From the NCBI GenBank assembly GCA_947373615.1, contig CANBYN010000071.1, forward strand, positions 1 through 8,646: a stretch of DNA of 8,646 nt, read 5' to 3'. Below, piece after piece: positions 8,324 through 8,646 of this stretch. Made by a program: the position numbers and the translations under genes. This DNA is from Burkholderiaceae bacterium (lineage in GTDB: Bacteria; Pseudomonadota; Gammaproteobacteria; Burkholderiales; Burkholderiaceae). How positions within the stretch are numbered: position 1 is the first letter of the stretch; each line of letters opens with the position of its first letter. The notes below the pieces were generated by a model. That model saw only the letters and a list, made by a program, of their open reading frames with translations, did not search any database and was not told where the DNA came from.

Positions 8324-8351
8324 GGATTTGTCGTAAGACAAGTCCTTTTTT
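8324..8351 (+). terminator. Rho-independent terminator after glcB
   Basis: GGATTTGTC (8324-8332) pairs with GACAAGTCC (8337-8345) through a GTAA loop (8333-8336): a 9-base-pair stem with one T-G wobble, followed directly by six T residues (8346-8351). It starts 26 bases after the glcB stop and should end the transcript that carries glcB, and perhaps the whole run from hflX. It also separates the downstream open frame from this unit. Confidence 0.92.
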
Positions 8352-8367
8352 ATTTACACATCCTCAT

Positions 8368-8646
8368 ATGTTTGGATTCTTAAACCCCTTCTCTAGAGCA
8401 AACTCCTTATTATCTTTTCATTTTCATGATGGGGGAAGAGAAGCTGCTGGCTTTAAGGGTGGAGCTGGAGACTGCGTTGTGAGATCGATCGCGATTGCCG
8501 CTAATCTCCCCTATATGCAAGTCTATGAGGATCTAAGACTGGCAAATGAAACATATGCCAGTCTTAAAAATGATCGGCTAGCAAAAAGGCTGAATGTGAA
8601 GGGATCATCACCAAGAAACGGCAACCATCGGAATGTATTTCATGAG
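8368..8646 (+). CDS. Uncharacterised conserved protein, 3'-truncated by the window edge
   Basis: The frame is open for 93 codons from ATG 8368 to the last base; the nearest upstream in-frame stop is at 8317. I do not know its function. Residues 17-49 carry a strong pattern: FHFHDGGREAAGFKGG, then GDCVVRSIAIAANLPY, with C36 (codon at 8473) at the start of a predicted helix. From memory this matches a widespread family of hypothetical proteins in phages and bacteria (DGGR-AAG-KG-GDCV-R-IAIA-PY-VY), followed in homologues by an SxRxGxxR/K segment; here GSSPRNGNHRN (79-89) fits. A Cys leading a helix after Gly-Asp is reminiscent of papain-like or transglutaminase-like active sites, but the needed His would lie beyond the window, so this is speculation. 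ATG 8368 has no Shine-Dalgarno and residues 1-16 lie outside the conserved pattern, so the true start is uncertain and a decayed 5' end is possible. It lies after the glcB terminator and is probably transcribed separately; no clear promoter was found. Confidence 0.65.
   Translation, partial: MFGFLNPFSRANSLLSFHFHDGGREAAGFKGGAGDCVVRSIAIAANLPYMQVYEDLRLANETYASLKNDRLAKRLNVKGSSPRNGNHRNVFHE
8534..8566. repeat. Perfect 11-base inverted repeat inside the terminal open frame
   Basis: TAAGACTGGCA (8534-8544) is the exact reverse complement of TGCCAGTCTTA (8556-8566), with an 11-base spacer. It lies within codons for residues LRLANETYASLK of the terminal open frame. No T-run follows on either strand, so it is not an intrinsic terminator. 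It could be an RNA hairpin, a dyad for a DNA-binding protein, or chance. Confidence 0.6.

Noticed and set aside
8429..8482. ATG at 8429 with 17 codons in another frame
   Set aside because: It ends quickly at TGA and the conserved GDGGR/GDC pattern is in the other frame.

Overview
This window looks like the chromosome of a betaproteobacterium of the Burkholderiaceae, most likely Polynucleobacter or a close relative. The assignment rests on my memory of the proteins (PurA opening MSSKQQAQGRN; HflK and malate synthase G sequences), on the conserved order hflX-hflK-hflC-hisZ-purA, and on moderate, AT-leaning base composition. No database search was possible.

Positions 1-6020 are a tightly packed plus-strand run. 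It holds the 3' part of hflX (ribosome-associated GTPase), hflK and hflC (inner-membrane SPFH proteins that form the FtsH-regulating complex), hisZ (regulatory subunit of ATP phosphoribosyltransferase) and purA (adenylosuccinate synthetase). Junctions are an 11-base overlap, a 1-base overlap, and gaps of 20 and 45 bases, so this reads as one operon that begins upstream of the window. It mixes protein quality control with two nucleotide-linked biosynthetic steps: HisZ with HisG consumes ATP and PRPP, and PurA makes the AMP precursor.

Positions 6082-8298 hold glcB, malate synthase G, on the same strand 61 bases after purA. No terminator separates them, but a weak sigma-70-like promoter can be drawn in the gap. 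A convincing Rho-independent terminator follows glcB at 8324-8351.

After the terminator, an open frame from 8368 runs off the right edge. It carries a strongly patterned segment (HDGGREAAGFKGG, then GDCVVRSIAIA) that resembles a widespread family of uncharacterised bacterial and phage proteins. It is the only part of the window without a known function and the best candidate for something new; only 93 residues are visible. It also contains a perfect 11-base inverted repeat. Everything else is ordinary core metabolism and housekeeping; I see no RNA gene, CRISPR array, insertion sequence or toxin-antitoxin pair.
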